11,171 bases of DNA from Zygnema cylindricum (lineage: Eukaryota > Streptophyta > Zygnematophyceae > Zygnematales > Zygnemataceae): contig JBBHKE010001574.1 of the NCBI GenBank assembly GCA_037447655.1, forward strand, positions 1 through 11,171. The letters are read 5' to 3'. The position numbers and the translations under genes are program-made. The notes under the pieces are model-generated. The model did no database searches and was not told the DNA's origin. It was given only the letters and a program-made list of their open reading frames with translations. Within the stretch, counting starts at the first letter, position 1. The number at the start of each line of letters is the position of its first letter. Shown in pieces: positions 1-7,891 of this stretch.

Positions 1-140
1 ATTTGTCCAGACACTATGCCCCATAAATGCTTCTCAAATAGTTCTCCCTCCATCATCATTTCCCAATAAAGAAAGTCTGATCCATCAAATATGGGCACCC
101 TAGAGGGTGGGCCCATAACCTGAAATTTTGTGGTCTCCAT
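1..140 (-). CDS. gag: Gag N-terminus of element A, partial (cut by window edge)
   Basis: Reading begins at the ATG at 140-138 and stays open for 46 codons to the window edge. The peptide starts METTKFQVMGPP and contains the segment PIFDGSDFLYWEMMM followed by ELFEKHLWGIVSG. This is the usual opening of plant copia Gag: a short basic start, a 'F.G..Y..W' motif, then an 'LW.IV.G' helix end. The start is chosen by alignment with the same ATG in the main element (7891). Gag is the structural protein that forms the virus-like particle packaging element RNA. No break is visible in this short part, so element A may be less damaged than the main element, but most of it is outside the window. Confidence 0.75.
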   Translation of the reverse strand, partial: METTKFQVMGPPSRVPIFDGSDFLYWEMMMEGELFEKHLWGIVSGQ

Positions 141-414
141 TGACCCACAAAATGAGCAGCCTATGTAAAGCCTCTAGGATAATATTTGCCCCTTCCACTT
201 TCCCAAAGATTAAGTGCCGCCCAGGCACACAAACATTATGGCCACCCTCACCCCTATGAGGGCAAGACTCCCTTGAGTCAAACGCAAAAAGAATCACTGA
301 ATTTGCTCCTCTGAGTAGTAAGTTATGGCTGGTCAAAGATGACATTTATAGTTACAAGCTCTCTTAGAGAGAGTTACCTAAATTTCACTAAGTCCTGGTC
401 TGCCTACTTACGAC
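141..414 (-). other. 5' untranslated leader of element A, with uORF and hairpin
   Basis: This is the leader between the LTR boundary and the gag ATG. It contains an inverted repeat CTCTCTTAGAGAGAG at 359-373, also present at 8110-8124 in the main element. It also holds an upstream reading frame (345 down to 100, first residues MSSLTSHNLLL) that overlaps the gag start in another frame. The block 242-327 is about 85% identical (73/86 by hand) to 2176-2261 of element C. That is much closer than the corresponding LTRs, so this part of the leader evolves slowly. Confidence 0.6.
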
Positions 415-1142
415 TATTGTTTTTGAAGATTTAGTTTCGTGCAACGTGAAATCTGGTGCGCACGCAACGTTTCGTGCGTATATATTTTACCTGATGTCCT
501 GTGGAGTTTTGAACAGATTTGCAGTTCGGGGGAGCTAGTGTACAAGTGAAATTAATGTGACGTAAGGAACAAATTGAGTGGTGCGGAATGGCGCTGGGAT
601 ATGAACGGTGGATCGTGAAGCGATCCGACATGAAATGTTTGAAATATTTAAATTGTACGCCGGCCGTATGGAAACTAAAGTTACAGGTGACAATTATGGA
701 AAGTACGCAATGGTACAAAAGAATCTTTTTGGATAAGTATTCTACAATTTTGACTTGCGACATTTATGACGAAGTTCGCTATTTCGCTACGGACAAGATT
801 TTGATGGTACCGTATCGTTTCGAGAGTGGATTGTGTTGTACTTAGAAGGCGGACAACGTCCGCCGGTTTTTTATGATTCACACTATTTTGAGGACATGAA
901 ATCAAATTGGATTGTATGTATGTGATGACAACTTTCTACATGGACTTATCGGCAAGTGACTAAGCAAGTTATCACTTATGACGCAGATTTGTAGATACGT
1001 CAATGTAGATATTTGAAACATCAATGTTTTGTTTTATGCAAATTAATGATTTAGTGTTGATTAAACTAGTTTTATTTTACGTGACCAATTAGGGTTTCGA
1101 TAGTTCATTTTGTGTGTGTTCATGTGTCGTATTTGCAGACAA

Positions 1143-1200
1143 GTGTACGCTTACGATTGCTTGACTTTCAGGTGTACACTTACGAATGGTTTATTCTTAG
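1143..1200. repeat. Two imperfect 29-bp direct repeats
   Basis: The units start at 1143 and 1172. GTGTACGCTTACGA in the first matches GTGTACACTTACGA in the second, and both continue with a similar T-rich tail ending in CAG or TAG. Function is unknown. Confidence 0.5.
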
Positions 1201-1283
1201 TAATGGGCTATTATGGTTAAATAGGACCTAATGACAGTTACGTAATTTAAGTTGGTTATTTTGACACTTAGTGATTCGTCGAC

Positions 1284-1313
1284 AGCTCACAAGTGTATAT
1301 ATAGGAGTGAGCT
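1284..1313. repeat. Inverted repeat immediately upstream of LTR C
   Basis: AGCTCAC (1284-1290) pairs with GTGAGCT (1307-1313) across a 16-nt spacer containing TATATATA. The stem can be lengthened with a small bulge (GACA... / ...TGTC). It lies 15 bp before the inferred LTR C start. Confidence 0.5.
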
Positions 1314-1540
1314 TTGTCAGGAAAAATTGTAGAAATTAATGGTCCATTTTAAGTATTTTCTTGGTCTAAATAGAAATATATAAAGAAGCCGAGGCAGTCT
1401 ACCTCTAACTTCTCTCTCCAGCTCTCAAACTTGTCGTAGTCACTGAGAAATTGGAGAGGAAGCTAGAGCCATGGCTACCTAGGCTCTCCAGAGGTTTACG
1501 GGAAATATATATTAGTTAGGGGTTTATTTCCTAAAAAGAT

Positions 1541-1618
1541 ATGTGCCGGCCACAGGATTTGAACCTGGTACCTGCCGGACGGCAAGCAGCTGGTAGCCGG
1601 TAACCTTAGCCGTTAAGT
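1541..1618 (-). other. tRNA-derived (SINE-like) segment antisense within LTR C
   Basis: On the minus strand this reads like a degenerate tRNA head. There is an A-box-like stretch (TTAACGGCTAAGGTTACCGG, 1617-1598), then a B box GGTTCAAATCC (1565-1555) fitting the consensus GGTTCRANYCC, then a GC-rich 3' flank. The A to B spacing of roughly 40 nt is normal for tRNA genes and SINEs. No clean cloverleaf or acceptor end is visible, so it is not a functional tRNA gene. It faces against the direction of LTR C, as the equivalent module does in the main LTRs. Confidence 0.6.
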
Positions 1619-1910
1619 CTTCAAGTAGTGTTATGTACTACATGGTTTGATATTTAATTAAACATTAATACGTAGGATAATTCATTTAACTGTAATTGTT
1701 TACGTGATACATAGATCCAGTAATGTAAAAGTACGGATTACGGTACGGATAAGAAACCAATACCGCGTAGTTATTTCTTTAGCAAAATGAATATCGCGCA
1801 TGTATTTATTACGACTACGATTAAATGTGAATTTAATCGGACGACCGGAATTAACGACGAGATTGCGGAAGAGGATTTCAGCGGTTTTTGGTCTTCGCCA
1901 CATCGGATGA

Positions 1911-1918
1911 CACGTGGC
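1911..1918 (+). promoter_or_regulatory. G-box / ABRE-like CACGTGGC in LTR C
   Basis: CACGTGGC contains the ACGTGGC core of plant ABA-response elements, which bind bZIP factors. It occupies the same relative place as the palindrome GCCACGTGGC in both main-element LTRs (3032-3041 and 8335-8344), in LTRs otherwise strongly diverged. Function is inferred from the motif only. Confidence 0.4.
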
Positions 1919-2076
1919 GGAATGACATTGGATCGCGGCATCTCCGAGGATTAAGGGAGCGAATCCGGATATACCATGTGTCGACATTTAAGCCGGTCGT
2001 ACAGTGTCCGTACAGAAAGTACACCGCCAGCTGACTTTTGTGTACGGAAGTGTAATCTGATTGGTTCCGTACATCA

Positions 2077-2403
2077 GTAGATAGAGTCTGTGAGAGAGAT
2101 AGGACTTAGAAAAAATTAGGAGATAGGATCCTCTCTCCCAAAGAGCTTCTGTACAAAAGGTCAACTTTGACCCTCCATAACTTATTGCTCAGGGGAGCAA
2201 ATTCAGATATTCTTTTTGCTATCGACTCAGGGGAGTCTTGCCTTTACAGGGGTGAAGGTGGTCAGAGTTATTGTCTGGCAGGGCGGCAGTTGTTCTTGCT
2301 GAAACACAAAGGGGTCAGGGTTATCCTAGAGGCATCTTGGAAGCTGTCCACTCTGAGGACTTATGGAGGTCTCAGAGTTTCAAAAATCATCAATGCTGGT
2401 TAG
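2077..2403 (+). other. 5' leader of element C with open uORF and decayed gag start
   Basis: This leader is homologous to those of element A and the main element but on the plus strand. Similarity starts near AGGACTTAG (2101) and is strongest at 2176-2261. A reading frame at 2167-2403 (starting MTLHNLLLRGANSDILFA) matches the leader frames of the other two copies residue by residue over its first half. A gag-like ATG at 2364 (ATGGAGGTC, compare ATGGAGACC) sits at the expected place, but the frame after it stops within about 25 codons and does not resemble Gag. Recognisable element C ends here. Confidence 0.6.
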
Positions 2404-2862
2404 AAAAGTAAGGACGAAAGATGTAGTAATTTAGGGTTGTCGATTAGGTCATGCACTTTGAGTGATAAATTGATTATTTGATTATACATTTGTTTATGTG
2501 TGATGCATTCATGTGTTATTAGTTATATGCTTGTTTGGTATGCATTATTAATGTATTTGTCCTAAATTTTTTTTATGTTGATTATTCGATCAAACCTAAG
2601 TTGTTGTCATAGGGTTTATTTATGTTGATTATTCCATGAAACCCTAGTTGTTGTTTAATGCATCTGTGTATGCATTTTGCTCTGTCTGTGTACGGATGAT
2701 TGCTATGCCTATATGCGATGAATGATTGCATCTATGTATGCATGATTGTTAAATAGAGGATGCATTTCAAATGATTGTTCATTAGCCTAGCTTTGCTTAA
2801 CATTTTGTTTGATAGTTTGGGTGGCTTCTACGGTCTATTTTAGGTCAAAGAACAACAACGAT
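2404..2862. other. AT-rich sequence without a gene, with short repeats
   Basis: No coding sequence is seen. The stretch is T-rich and dotted with TGCAT and ATGCAT motifs. A 17-nt string TGCATCTGTGTATGCAT (2659-2675) recurs with one change at 2727-2743. It could be non-coding interior of element C or ordinary intergenic DNA. It forms the left flank of the main element. Confidence 0.5.
2572..2653. repeat. 47-bp tandem duplication (two copies)
   Basis: TTTATGTTGATTATTC begins at 2572 and again at 2619. The first 35 bases of each unit agree except for a few changes, both ending in GTTGTTG. The spacing is 47 bp. Confidence 0.65.
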
Positions 2863-3031
2863 TGCCTACTACGAAACCCTAGTCCAATAGAAACACTATA
2901 TAGTACAAGAAGGTACACTAGGCGATGTACTTGTTGTACGGCCATTGTACGACATGGCTTTCAAAATGACCCTTGTCAAAACGGGAGCCATGGTTCATCC
3001 TCCCATCTTCTCTGGTATCCAATAGTATGGT

Positions 3032-3041
3032 GCCACGTGGC
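3032..3041. promoter_or_regulatory. Palindromic G-box GCCACGTGGC (3' LTR)
   Basis: This is a perfect 10-bp palindrome containing CACGTG and the ABRE core ACGTGGC. It is unchanged in the 5' LTR at 8335-8344 and partly conserved in LTR C (1911-1918). It suggests, but does not prove, stress or ABA-responsive transcription. Confidence 0.4.
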
Positions 3042-3250
3042 GTCGCATGACGCTATCCCCAAAGGCCGCCGAAAGTTTATTGCGGGTGGCGGCTGCAATT
3101 GTGGCCGTCCGATCATTTGTATTTATGCGGCTTCGATTCGTTTCCATGCATGAATTGATTAATGCGTGTTTTTGTTAGTCTGCTGCAAATTAGTTTGTTT
3201 ATCAAATACATAAATTTGCGTGAGACGTAACACGTATATCGTTTCGCTTG

Positions 3251-3320
3251 TGCCTTAATGAATAAGGCTTTGGTCTATATAGTAGTCTGTAGACCGCGAT
3301 TCGAATCCGGCCAAAGGCAG
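3251..3320 (+). other. tRNA-derived (SINE-like) module in 3' LTR, antisense to the element
   Basis: The plus strand resembles a tRNA-Arg type gene. TGCCTT (3251-3256) pairs with AAGGCA (3314-3319). TTAATGAATAAGGC fits the A box and D arm. GGTCTA/TAGACC (3272-3277 / 3290-3295) forms an anticodon-stem-like hairpin with an oversized 12-nt loop. GATTCGAATCC (3299-3309) is a near-consensus B box. The long loop and weak D arm argue against a working tRNA. Presence in both LTRs means it was part of the LTR before this copy inserted. Confidence 0.65.
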
Positions 3321-3471
3321 TATTTTGCTACAAATAGTAAAATAACTTCTATTTCATTCTACCTCATTCTAAATAACGCGGTAGCCATGGGGTGCCTTTG
3401 GTTCTCTCTTTCTCTCTCTTTACATTCTAACTAAAATATAAAAGTGAACTATTAATTACCTCTTTTAGACA

Positions 3472-3479
3472 CTCCCCTT
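3472..3479 (-). other. Polypurine tract
   Basis: On the element strand AAGGGGAG lies directly before the TG of the 3' LTR, right after the stop codon of the polyprotein. This is the normal primer site for plus-strand DNA synthesis and fixes the LTR boundary. Confidence 0.85.
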
Positions 3480-3484
3480 AATTC

Positions 3485-3927
3485 TTAGTCCCTTTTCAAT
3501 TTTAATCCACAGTTTTCTTTGCAATAAATCAACTTAGGGGAAGGTACTGGTTTTGTCATCATGACTCCAATCATTTCTTTATCAGTTTTATGAACCAGTT
3601 TAATGATTTTATTTTCAACCTTCTCTGTGACAAAGCTTAGTCTAATATCTATATGCTTAGCTTTGAAGTGATGTTTCGCTTTAGCTGCAATAGAGATAGC
3701 AGCTTGATTATCACAAAAAACATTCTGAGTTCCTGTCTTCATGAACCCAAGTTTTTCAAGAAGAGATTTCACCCACATTAATTCTTTGGTGGCAGCACAC
3801 AAGAAGCCATGTATTCAGCCTCCATAGTGGACTGAGCAACTACTTTTTGTTGCTTGCTACTCCAACAGCATGCACCAGATCCAATTTGCAACACATATCC
3901 AGTCGTACACCGCCTTAAATGTACAAC
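3485..3927 (-). pseudogene. pol: RNase H, C-terminal part of copia Pol (broken)
   Basis: This is the C-terminal half of the copia RNase H, which removes RNA from the RNA/DNA hybrid during reverse transcription. The upper part encodes TTGYVLQIGSGACCWSSKQQ and the MEAEYMA motif with the catalytic Glu (around 3811-3825). The lower part, 3485-3802, encodes CDNQAAISIAA with a catalytic Asp, then KHIDIR and the terminal TKPVPSPK motif. The end of the protein at 3485 is 6 bp from the polypurine tract, as expected. Two lesions are visible: an in-frame TGA at 3928-3930 where a Trp is usual, and a frameshift near 3800 just after MEAEYMA. Confidence 0.85.
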
Positions 3928-4623
3928 TCAAAAACTTGCATCACTCCAATTTGTGATGTCAGTGTGCTCCCATCCCAAATGCAACCACAATTCCTGTGTC
4001 CCCACCAGATACCTCATCACCCTTTTGGCAACCTCCCAGTCTCTCTTCCTCGGTTCATTTAGACTCTTGTTGAGGACTCCTACGGCTGCAGCTATATCCG
4101 GCCGGGTACAATTCATAAAATATATTAAACTGCCTACAATCTGCCGATAAGGGATATTCTCCATAAATCTTCTTTCTATCTCATCTATCTCATCATTAAT
4201 GATCAATATTCCTCCCTCTTCACTCCCCTCACACACTTTCTTCAAATACATAGGAGTAGTACATCCGTTTGCTTTCTCCATTTGAAAATTTTCTAGCATA
4301 TTACTAATTGCTTCTTTGTGAGTGAGTCTTATAATCTTATTCCCTCTATCTCTCTCCATTTGAACTCCCAAAATATACTTTGCTTCGCCGAGATCTTTCA
4401 TGTCAAAGCGGCTTCTAAGATCCCGTTTTAGTTTTTTAATTTTATCTAAGGACTTGTTTAGGACCAACAAATCATCCACATAAATAGCAATAAATATCAC
4501 TCCATCCTCATCCTCAAAAATTATATATACAGAGTGATCTGAACTAATTCTGATATACCCCAAACCGGTCAGAAATTCTTCGAGCTTTATATTCCACTGT
4601 CGAGTGATTTTATCAGTTTGCAA
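3928..4623 (-). pseudogene. pol: Reverse transcriptase, palm/thumb part, with start of RNase H
   Basis: This is an open segment of 231 residues. Its first residues come from a junction, not a true start. RQWNIKLEEFLTGLGY (from residue 8) is the copia RT block after the SLYGLKQAP motif. The catalytic motif YVDD is at residues 48-51 (4471-4482), followed by DMKDLGEAKYILGVQ, then the connection region with YRQIVGSLIYFMNCTRPDIA. RNase H begins with NWSDAS near the end, whose Asp is catalytic. Compared with the family, the segment between KSL and the PRQW motif is missing upstream. The catalytic YVDD is intact. Confidence 0.9.
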
Positions 4624-4682
4624 ACTTTGTTTTCTTCCCCACTTTCCACGAATCCTTCCGGTTGCCTCATGTAAATTTCTTC

Positions 4683-5423
4683 TTACAACTCTCTGTGCAA
4701 AAAGGTCGTTTTAATATCCATCTGGTGGATTTTCATATCCTCCGCTGCGGCTTTACTTAAAAGGATTCTAACAGAAGGAAATCTGACTACAGGTGCAAAG
4801 GTTTCTTCGTAGTCTATCCCTTCTTTCTGAGTATAACCTTTTGCAACTAGCCTAGCTTTGTACCTCGCAATGGTATTATCTGGGTTTAATTTAAGTTTAA
4901 AAACCCACTTACATCCAATCGATTTTCGGTCCGGTGGACAATCTACCAACTCCCATGTATCGGCTTCCATGATGGAGGCCATTTCTTCATTTATAGCTGT
5001 GATCCACTGGCTACTTTCTAAAGTGTTTATGGCCTCTAAGTATGTCTGAGGTTCATCTGGGTGAGACATCTTTGTGAGTTGGTTATTTACTTGTCTTTCT
5101 TGAAGTCGTTTACTACTTCTTCTTCCCCTTTCAAAATCGGACGTCGGTATGGAAGGCATCCTTGAGTTTCGTTTAGGGAGATTTTTAGCTTCCCTATCTT
5201 CCAATTTCGGTGTCTCATCAATTTCCTGATTGGTTTCCACTCCGTATTGTGGCGTTGCCTCGGATGTTGTCCTTTCCTCCTCCTTTGGTAGATTTGCAGA
5301 TTTTTCTTTTTCTCCCTCTTCCTTCTCTTCATTTTCAAAGTCAAAGTCAGAAAAACTGATCCGTTTCAAATCTGATTTTGACTTCCTTATTATATTTGAA
5401 TGGATCAATGGACTTCTCTTCAT
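4683..5423 (-). pseudogene. pol: Integrase C-terminal linker and reverse transcriptase N-terminal part
   Basis: Residues 25-115 are a charged, low-complexity linker rich in Glu and Lys, typical between copia integrase and RT. The RT_2 domain starts near residue 137 (SSQWITAINEEMAS), followed by ADTWELV, GCKWVFKLK, YKARLVAKGYTQKEGIDYEETFAPV and QMDIKTTFLH. The Asp of that last motif (residue 236) is the first catalytic RT residue. A TAA at 4683-4685 interrupts just after it; beyond the stop the frame still reads EEIYMRQPEGF, as in the family, until a deletion near 4603-4620. The upstream link to integrase needs a frame change near 5425. The first Met is a frame artefact, not a gene start. Confidence 0.9.
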
Positions 5424-5430
5424 TCATCAC

Positions 5431-6570
5431 CACTATGTGTTTTACCAAAATTATATCTCTCTTTTTCAAGTTATACACTCGGTATCCTTTTGTGCTCTCA
5501 TCATATCCTACAAGATATCTTGGCTTCCCTCTCCCCTCTAACTTCCATTATGACTTATCGGAATCTAAACTGTAGACTTGACTTCCGAACACTTTCAAAC
5601 TAGACAAATCAAGCTTTCTACCTGTCCACCTCTCATACGGAGTTTCCTCCTTATTTGTTGAAGTTAGAACTCTATTTTTGATGAAATTAGCATAGTTCAT
5701 AGACTCCGCCCAAAACTTCAACCCTATCCTCTTATCAATTAACACACTTCACGACATATCCCCTAAAGTTTTATTCACTCTTTGTGCTACTCCATTTTGT
5801 TCCGGATTATAAGGAACAATTTTCTCATGATGAATTCCTTCTTCCTTAAGATATTCTTCAAATTCCCTTGAGGTGTATTCTTTCCCATTATCACTTCTTA
5901 TCTCTTTTATTGAGGTTTTGTGTAGTTTTTCACTCCATACTTTATACTCTTTGAAACATCTCAATACCCATCACTTATGTCTGAGAAAGTATACCTTCGT
6001 GACCTTCGTGTATCTAGACCAATTATCTTTCATAGTTAACATCCACCTCTTCCCCCTATGTGAAGCATATCTAGCAGATCCCCAAACATCGGTGTGAATT
6101 AGATCCAATAATTTCTCTCTCCTAAATGTAGTTGCCTTTGGAAATGGAAGTCTCTGAATCTTCCGTTGGGCACATCCACTACAATCATCAAAGGTCTCAT
6201 CATCCTCAAAAGTAATACCCTCCACTATTCCCTTTTTCTTCATTTTCTTTAATCTATCTAGGTACACATGCCCCAACCTTTTATGCCAAAGCATCATCTC
6301 ACTTGCACACGAGTAGAGAACACTCTTTCCATTGCAAAGTACAATTCTGAACATTCCTTGACTGCCCTTTTCAGCTATAAAATAAACCTCATTATCAAAG
6401 CTTGCTATGAAGATTCCTTTCCTAGTTTCAAACTCCTTTTCATCTAAGACAGCTGTTGAGACCAAGTTCTTACTAAACTGTGGAATGTAAAGAACGTCTG
6501 AGAGTGTTTCAATTGAGGCCTTTACATCAACTAGAACCTTTAAATCAACATTTCCAACAAGACTTGTGGT
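5431..6570 (-). pseudogene. pol: Integrase (GAG-pre-integrase zinc finger and rve core), broken and active-site mutant
   Basis: One reading frame carries the whole domain but is cut by TGA 5971-5973, TGA 5749-5751 and TAA 5548-5550. The N-terminal HHCC zinc finger is visible as WHKRLGH and CSGC. The core follows: HTDVWGS supplies the first catalytic Asp and RSDNGKEY the second. Thirty-five residues later, where Glu is required (NGVAERxN in the family), the sequence reads NGVAQRVN; the Gln codon CAA is at 5784-5782. The spacing is exactly D-35-E, so the active site has lost its Glu. Downstream are FWAESMNYANFIKNR and the SSLKVFGSQVYS block. The domain would be inactive even if read through the stops. 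Confidence 0.9.
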
Positions 6571-6575
6571 TTATA

Positions 6576-7538
6576 CTATACCATCTCAACTGTTGAAATC
6601 TTTCTAAGTTTAGTGAACCACCTTTTATCTTTGCACATATGCATTGAGGCCCCTGAGTCTATGATCCACCCATCTTCAGGTGGATCCCTCTTACCTCCGA
6701 AAACACATTTTTGTCTCCGTGGAATGTCAAAATGCTTTTCAGTGTTTTTCGGACTAAGAAGAAGCTCCTCAAGCTCCTCTTCCTGTTCGGTTTCTTCGTT
6801 CTCTTGCTCATCATGAACTTGAGTTATAAAAGCCTTTGTCTTTCCTCCATTTCTTGAGGTCCCTTGCCCATTTTTTTGTCGAAGATCTGCAAGTTTGCCA
6901 CAATTTGCCATATAGTGTCCTAGTTTCTTGCAGAAGTGACATAATCCTCCTCGAGAAGTTCCTCTCCCCTGTCTATCAAATCTGCCACCTCCTTGTCCTC
7001 TTCCACCAAAGTTTAGATAGGGATCTTTCCCTCTCTCCTCATCTCGCTTCCGCCAATCAGCTCCTGCAGACAATGCTTGAACACTTGGACTACCTCTCCT
7101 AAGCTCTATGGTACTTTCTTTCACTAAAATCATTCCCTCTGTGTCATCCCAATTCCAATTGCTATCTCTTATGTCCTGCAATCGGTTAATGATATTCTCA
7201 TACTCTTCAGGTAGTTTCATCATTAATGTGTTCACTCTTTGTCTCTCAGACCATGAGTTACCTGCACTCTCTAGCTCTCCAAATAATGCTCCTAAATCAT
7301 TGCAATAATTATTCATGCTTCCTCCCTTATAAGTATAAGCTGCAATCTTGTTTTCTACCAACTGTTGCTGCTGCAATGATCCACTCTTATATTTGTTAAC
7401 TAGTGATATCCAAATCTGAGATGAAGATTCGACGTGCATAAAGGAAATGGCAATGCCCTTTGCTACACTTTTAAGAATTAAGAGCTTAGCAACCTTGTCT
7501 TTGAAGTTCCACTTTTCATACTCCGATCTTTCGATCTA
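6576..7538 (-). pseudogene. gag: Gag C-terminal part, zinc knuckle and aspartic protease
   Basis: The frame runs from after a TAG (7536-7538) to a TAG at 6576-6578. It begins YEKWNFKDKVAKLLILKSV and then SSSQIWISLVNKYKSGS, the W-D-A / LxxxY pattern of copia Gag (UBN2-like). The zinc knuckle CHFCKKLGHYMANC (CX2CX4HX4C) lies at 6900-6941 after a Gly/Arg-rich basic region and binds element RNA. An acidic stretch (EQENEETEQEEELEELL) separates it from protease, whose catalytic DSGA follows WII at 6648-6659. The stop at 6576, followed by a frame change near 6570, severs protease from integrase. Confidence 0.9.
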
Positions 7539-7891
7539 AACCCTTGTCGCCGTTGCTAGGGGTGCTGCTGCCGGTATTGCCCTCGGCAATGGTGTCACTT
7601 GAGTTGCAACTCCTCCCATTTCTCCTTCCATGACAATCTCCTCTCCTTCCTCGTCTTCATCCTCAGTGATGGTGGCAGCTGTTCTACCTACTGTAGAGGC
7701 AGAGGTGCCAAAAAAACGCGTTCCTCCAACCCAGGTGGAGGTGGGCATCGAACTTGTCCGGACACTATGCCCCATAGGTGTTTCTCAAATAGTTCTCCCT
7801 CCATCATCATTTCCCAATAAAGAAAGTCTGATCCATCAAATATGGGCACCCTAGAGGGTGGGCCCAAAACCTGCAATTTTGTGGTCTCCAT
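7539..7891 (-). pseudogene. gag: Gag N-terminal part, frameshifted
   Basis: Gag starts at the ATG at 7891-7889 (METTKLQVLGPPSRVP). That frame reads PIFDGSDFLYWEMMM and HLWGIVSGQVRCPPPPG, then stops at 7688. The frame joining the rest of Gag is open from 7775 down to the TAG at 7536 and encodes a Thr/Ser-rich then acidic segment (ITEDEDEEGEEIVMEGEMGG). A frame change between about 7760 and 7690 is therefore needed, and the TAG must also be crossed to reach the segment from 7535. The start is supported by the aligned ATG in element A (140). An in-frame upstream ATG at 7924 is less likely because it precedes the conserved start. Confidence 0.8.

Larger units (their letters stand above)
1..415 (-). 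mobile_element. Ty1/copia fragment (element A): gag start plus 5' leader
   Basis: This is the 5' internal end of a copia element on the minus strand; the rest lies left of the window. It aligns without gaps to 7752-8166 of the main element, with 34 mismatches in 415 bases by hand count (about 92% identity). The match stops at the boundary where the main element's 5' LTR begins (8165/8166). Beyond 415 the sequence has no resemblance to the main LTR. Either element A had an unrelated LTR, or it was broken exactly at the LTR/leader junction. Confidence 0.85.
416..1327. other. No gene seen; unassigned sequence between elements A and C
   Basis: There is no convincing coding sequence, and no similarity to the main LTR on either strand that I can find. 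It holds small repeats: a hairpin 610-626 (GGATCG / CGATCC), a hairpin 848-864 (GGCGGAC / GTCCGCC) followed by a T-run, two imperfect 29-bp direct repeats at 1143 and 1172 (GTGTACGCTTACGA / GTGTACACTTACGA), and an inverted repeat 1284-1313 (AGCTCAC / GTGAGCT) just before LTR C. It may hold the unrecognised 5' LTR of element A, but no matching ends could be identified. Confidence 0.5.
1328..2076 (+). mobile_element. Diverged copia LTR (element C), plus orientation
   Basis: The assignment rests on collinear matches with the main element's LTR read in its sense direction: a TGTAGAAA start (main TGTTGAAA); GCCATGGCTACC (1468-1479); an antisense tRNA-like segment (1541-1618); CGGACGACC near 1838; CACGTGGC (1911-1918); and a 33-nt block at 1996-2028 with 28/33 identity to the reverse complement of 2921-2953. 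A leader homologous to that of the main element follows immediately. The end at ...TACATCA (2076) is inferred from spacing to the leader and from the terminal CA rule. The total of about 750 bp is longer than the main LTR (609 bp). No second LTR or TSD was found, so this is a truncated element of an older or separate subfamily. Confidence 0.65.
2863..3471 (-). repeat. 3' LTR of the main element
   Basis: On the minus strand it begins TGTCTAAAAG directly after the polypurine tract and ends ...GTAGGCA, giving TG...CA ends. It matches 8166-8774 over its full length without a gap. It contains the antisense tRNA-like module (3251-3320), the palindrome GCCACGTGGC (3032-3041), the 33-nt conserved block (2921-2953) and a CT-rich tract (GA-rich on the sense strand) near its 5' end. 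Confidence 0.92.

Noticed and set aside
106-120. GGTGGGCCCATAACC is identical to the anticodon region of plant initiator tRNA-Met as I recall it, suggesting a half-tRNA primer site.
   Set aside because: It lies inside the Gag coding sequence far from the LTR, and the main copy differs at this spot (GGTGGGCCCAAAACC). Coincidence is more likely.
588-864. An 85-codon plus-strand frame ends at 845, directly followed by a GC hairpin (848-864) and a T-run, like a bacterial gene with a terminator.
   Set aside because: There is no recognisable protein or ribosome binding site, the surroundings are clearly plant transposons, and overlapping frames of similar size exist on the other strand.
1541-1618. 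A functional tRNA gene on the minus strand.
   Set aside because: A B box is present but no proper acceptor stem, anticodon stem or normal arm lengths can be drawn. It is better described as tRNA-derived.
2895-2904. ACTATATAGT near the LTR 3' end as the main TATA box.
   Set aside because: It is only about 32-42 nt from the LTR end, leaving almost no R-U5. The CTATATAG further upstream is a better candidate.
2809-3153. A 114-codon frame and its counterpart at 8151-8456.
   Set aside because: Both lie in the LTR pair, antisense to the element, and are open because the LTR copies are similar. The residues resemble no known family.
5230-5603. Several plus-strand frames with Ser/Phe-rich proteins opposite pol.
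   Set aside because: They are shadows of the Glu/Lys-rich coding strand (GAA/AAG read backwards gives TTC/CTT).
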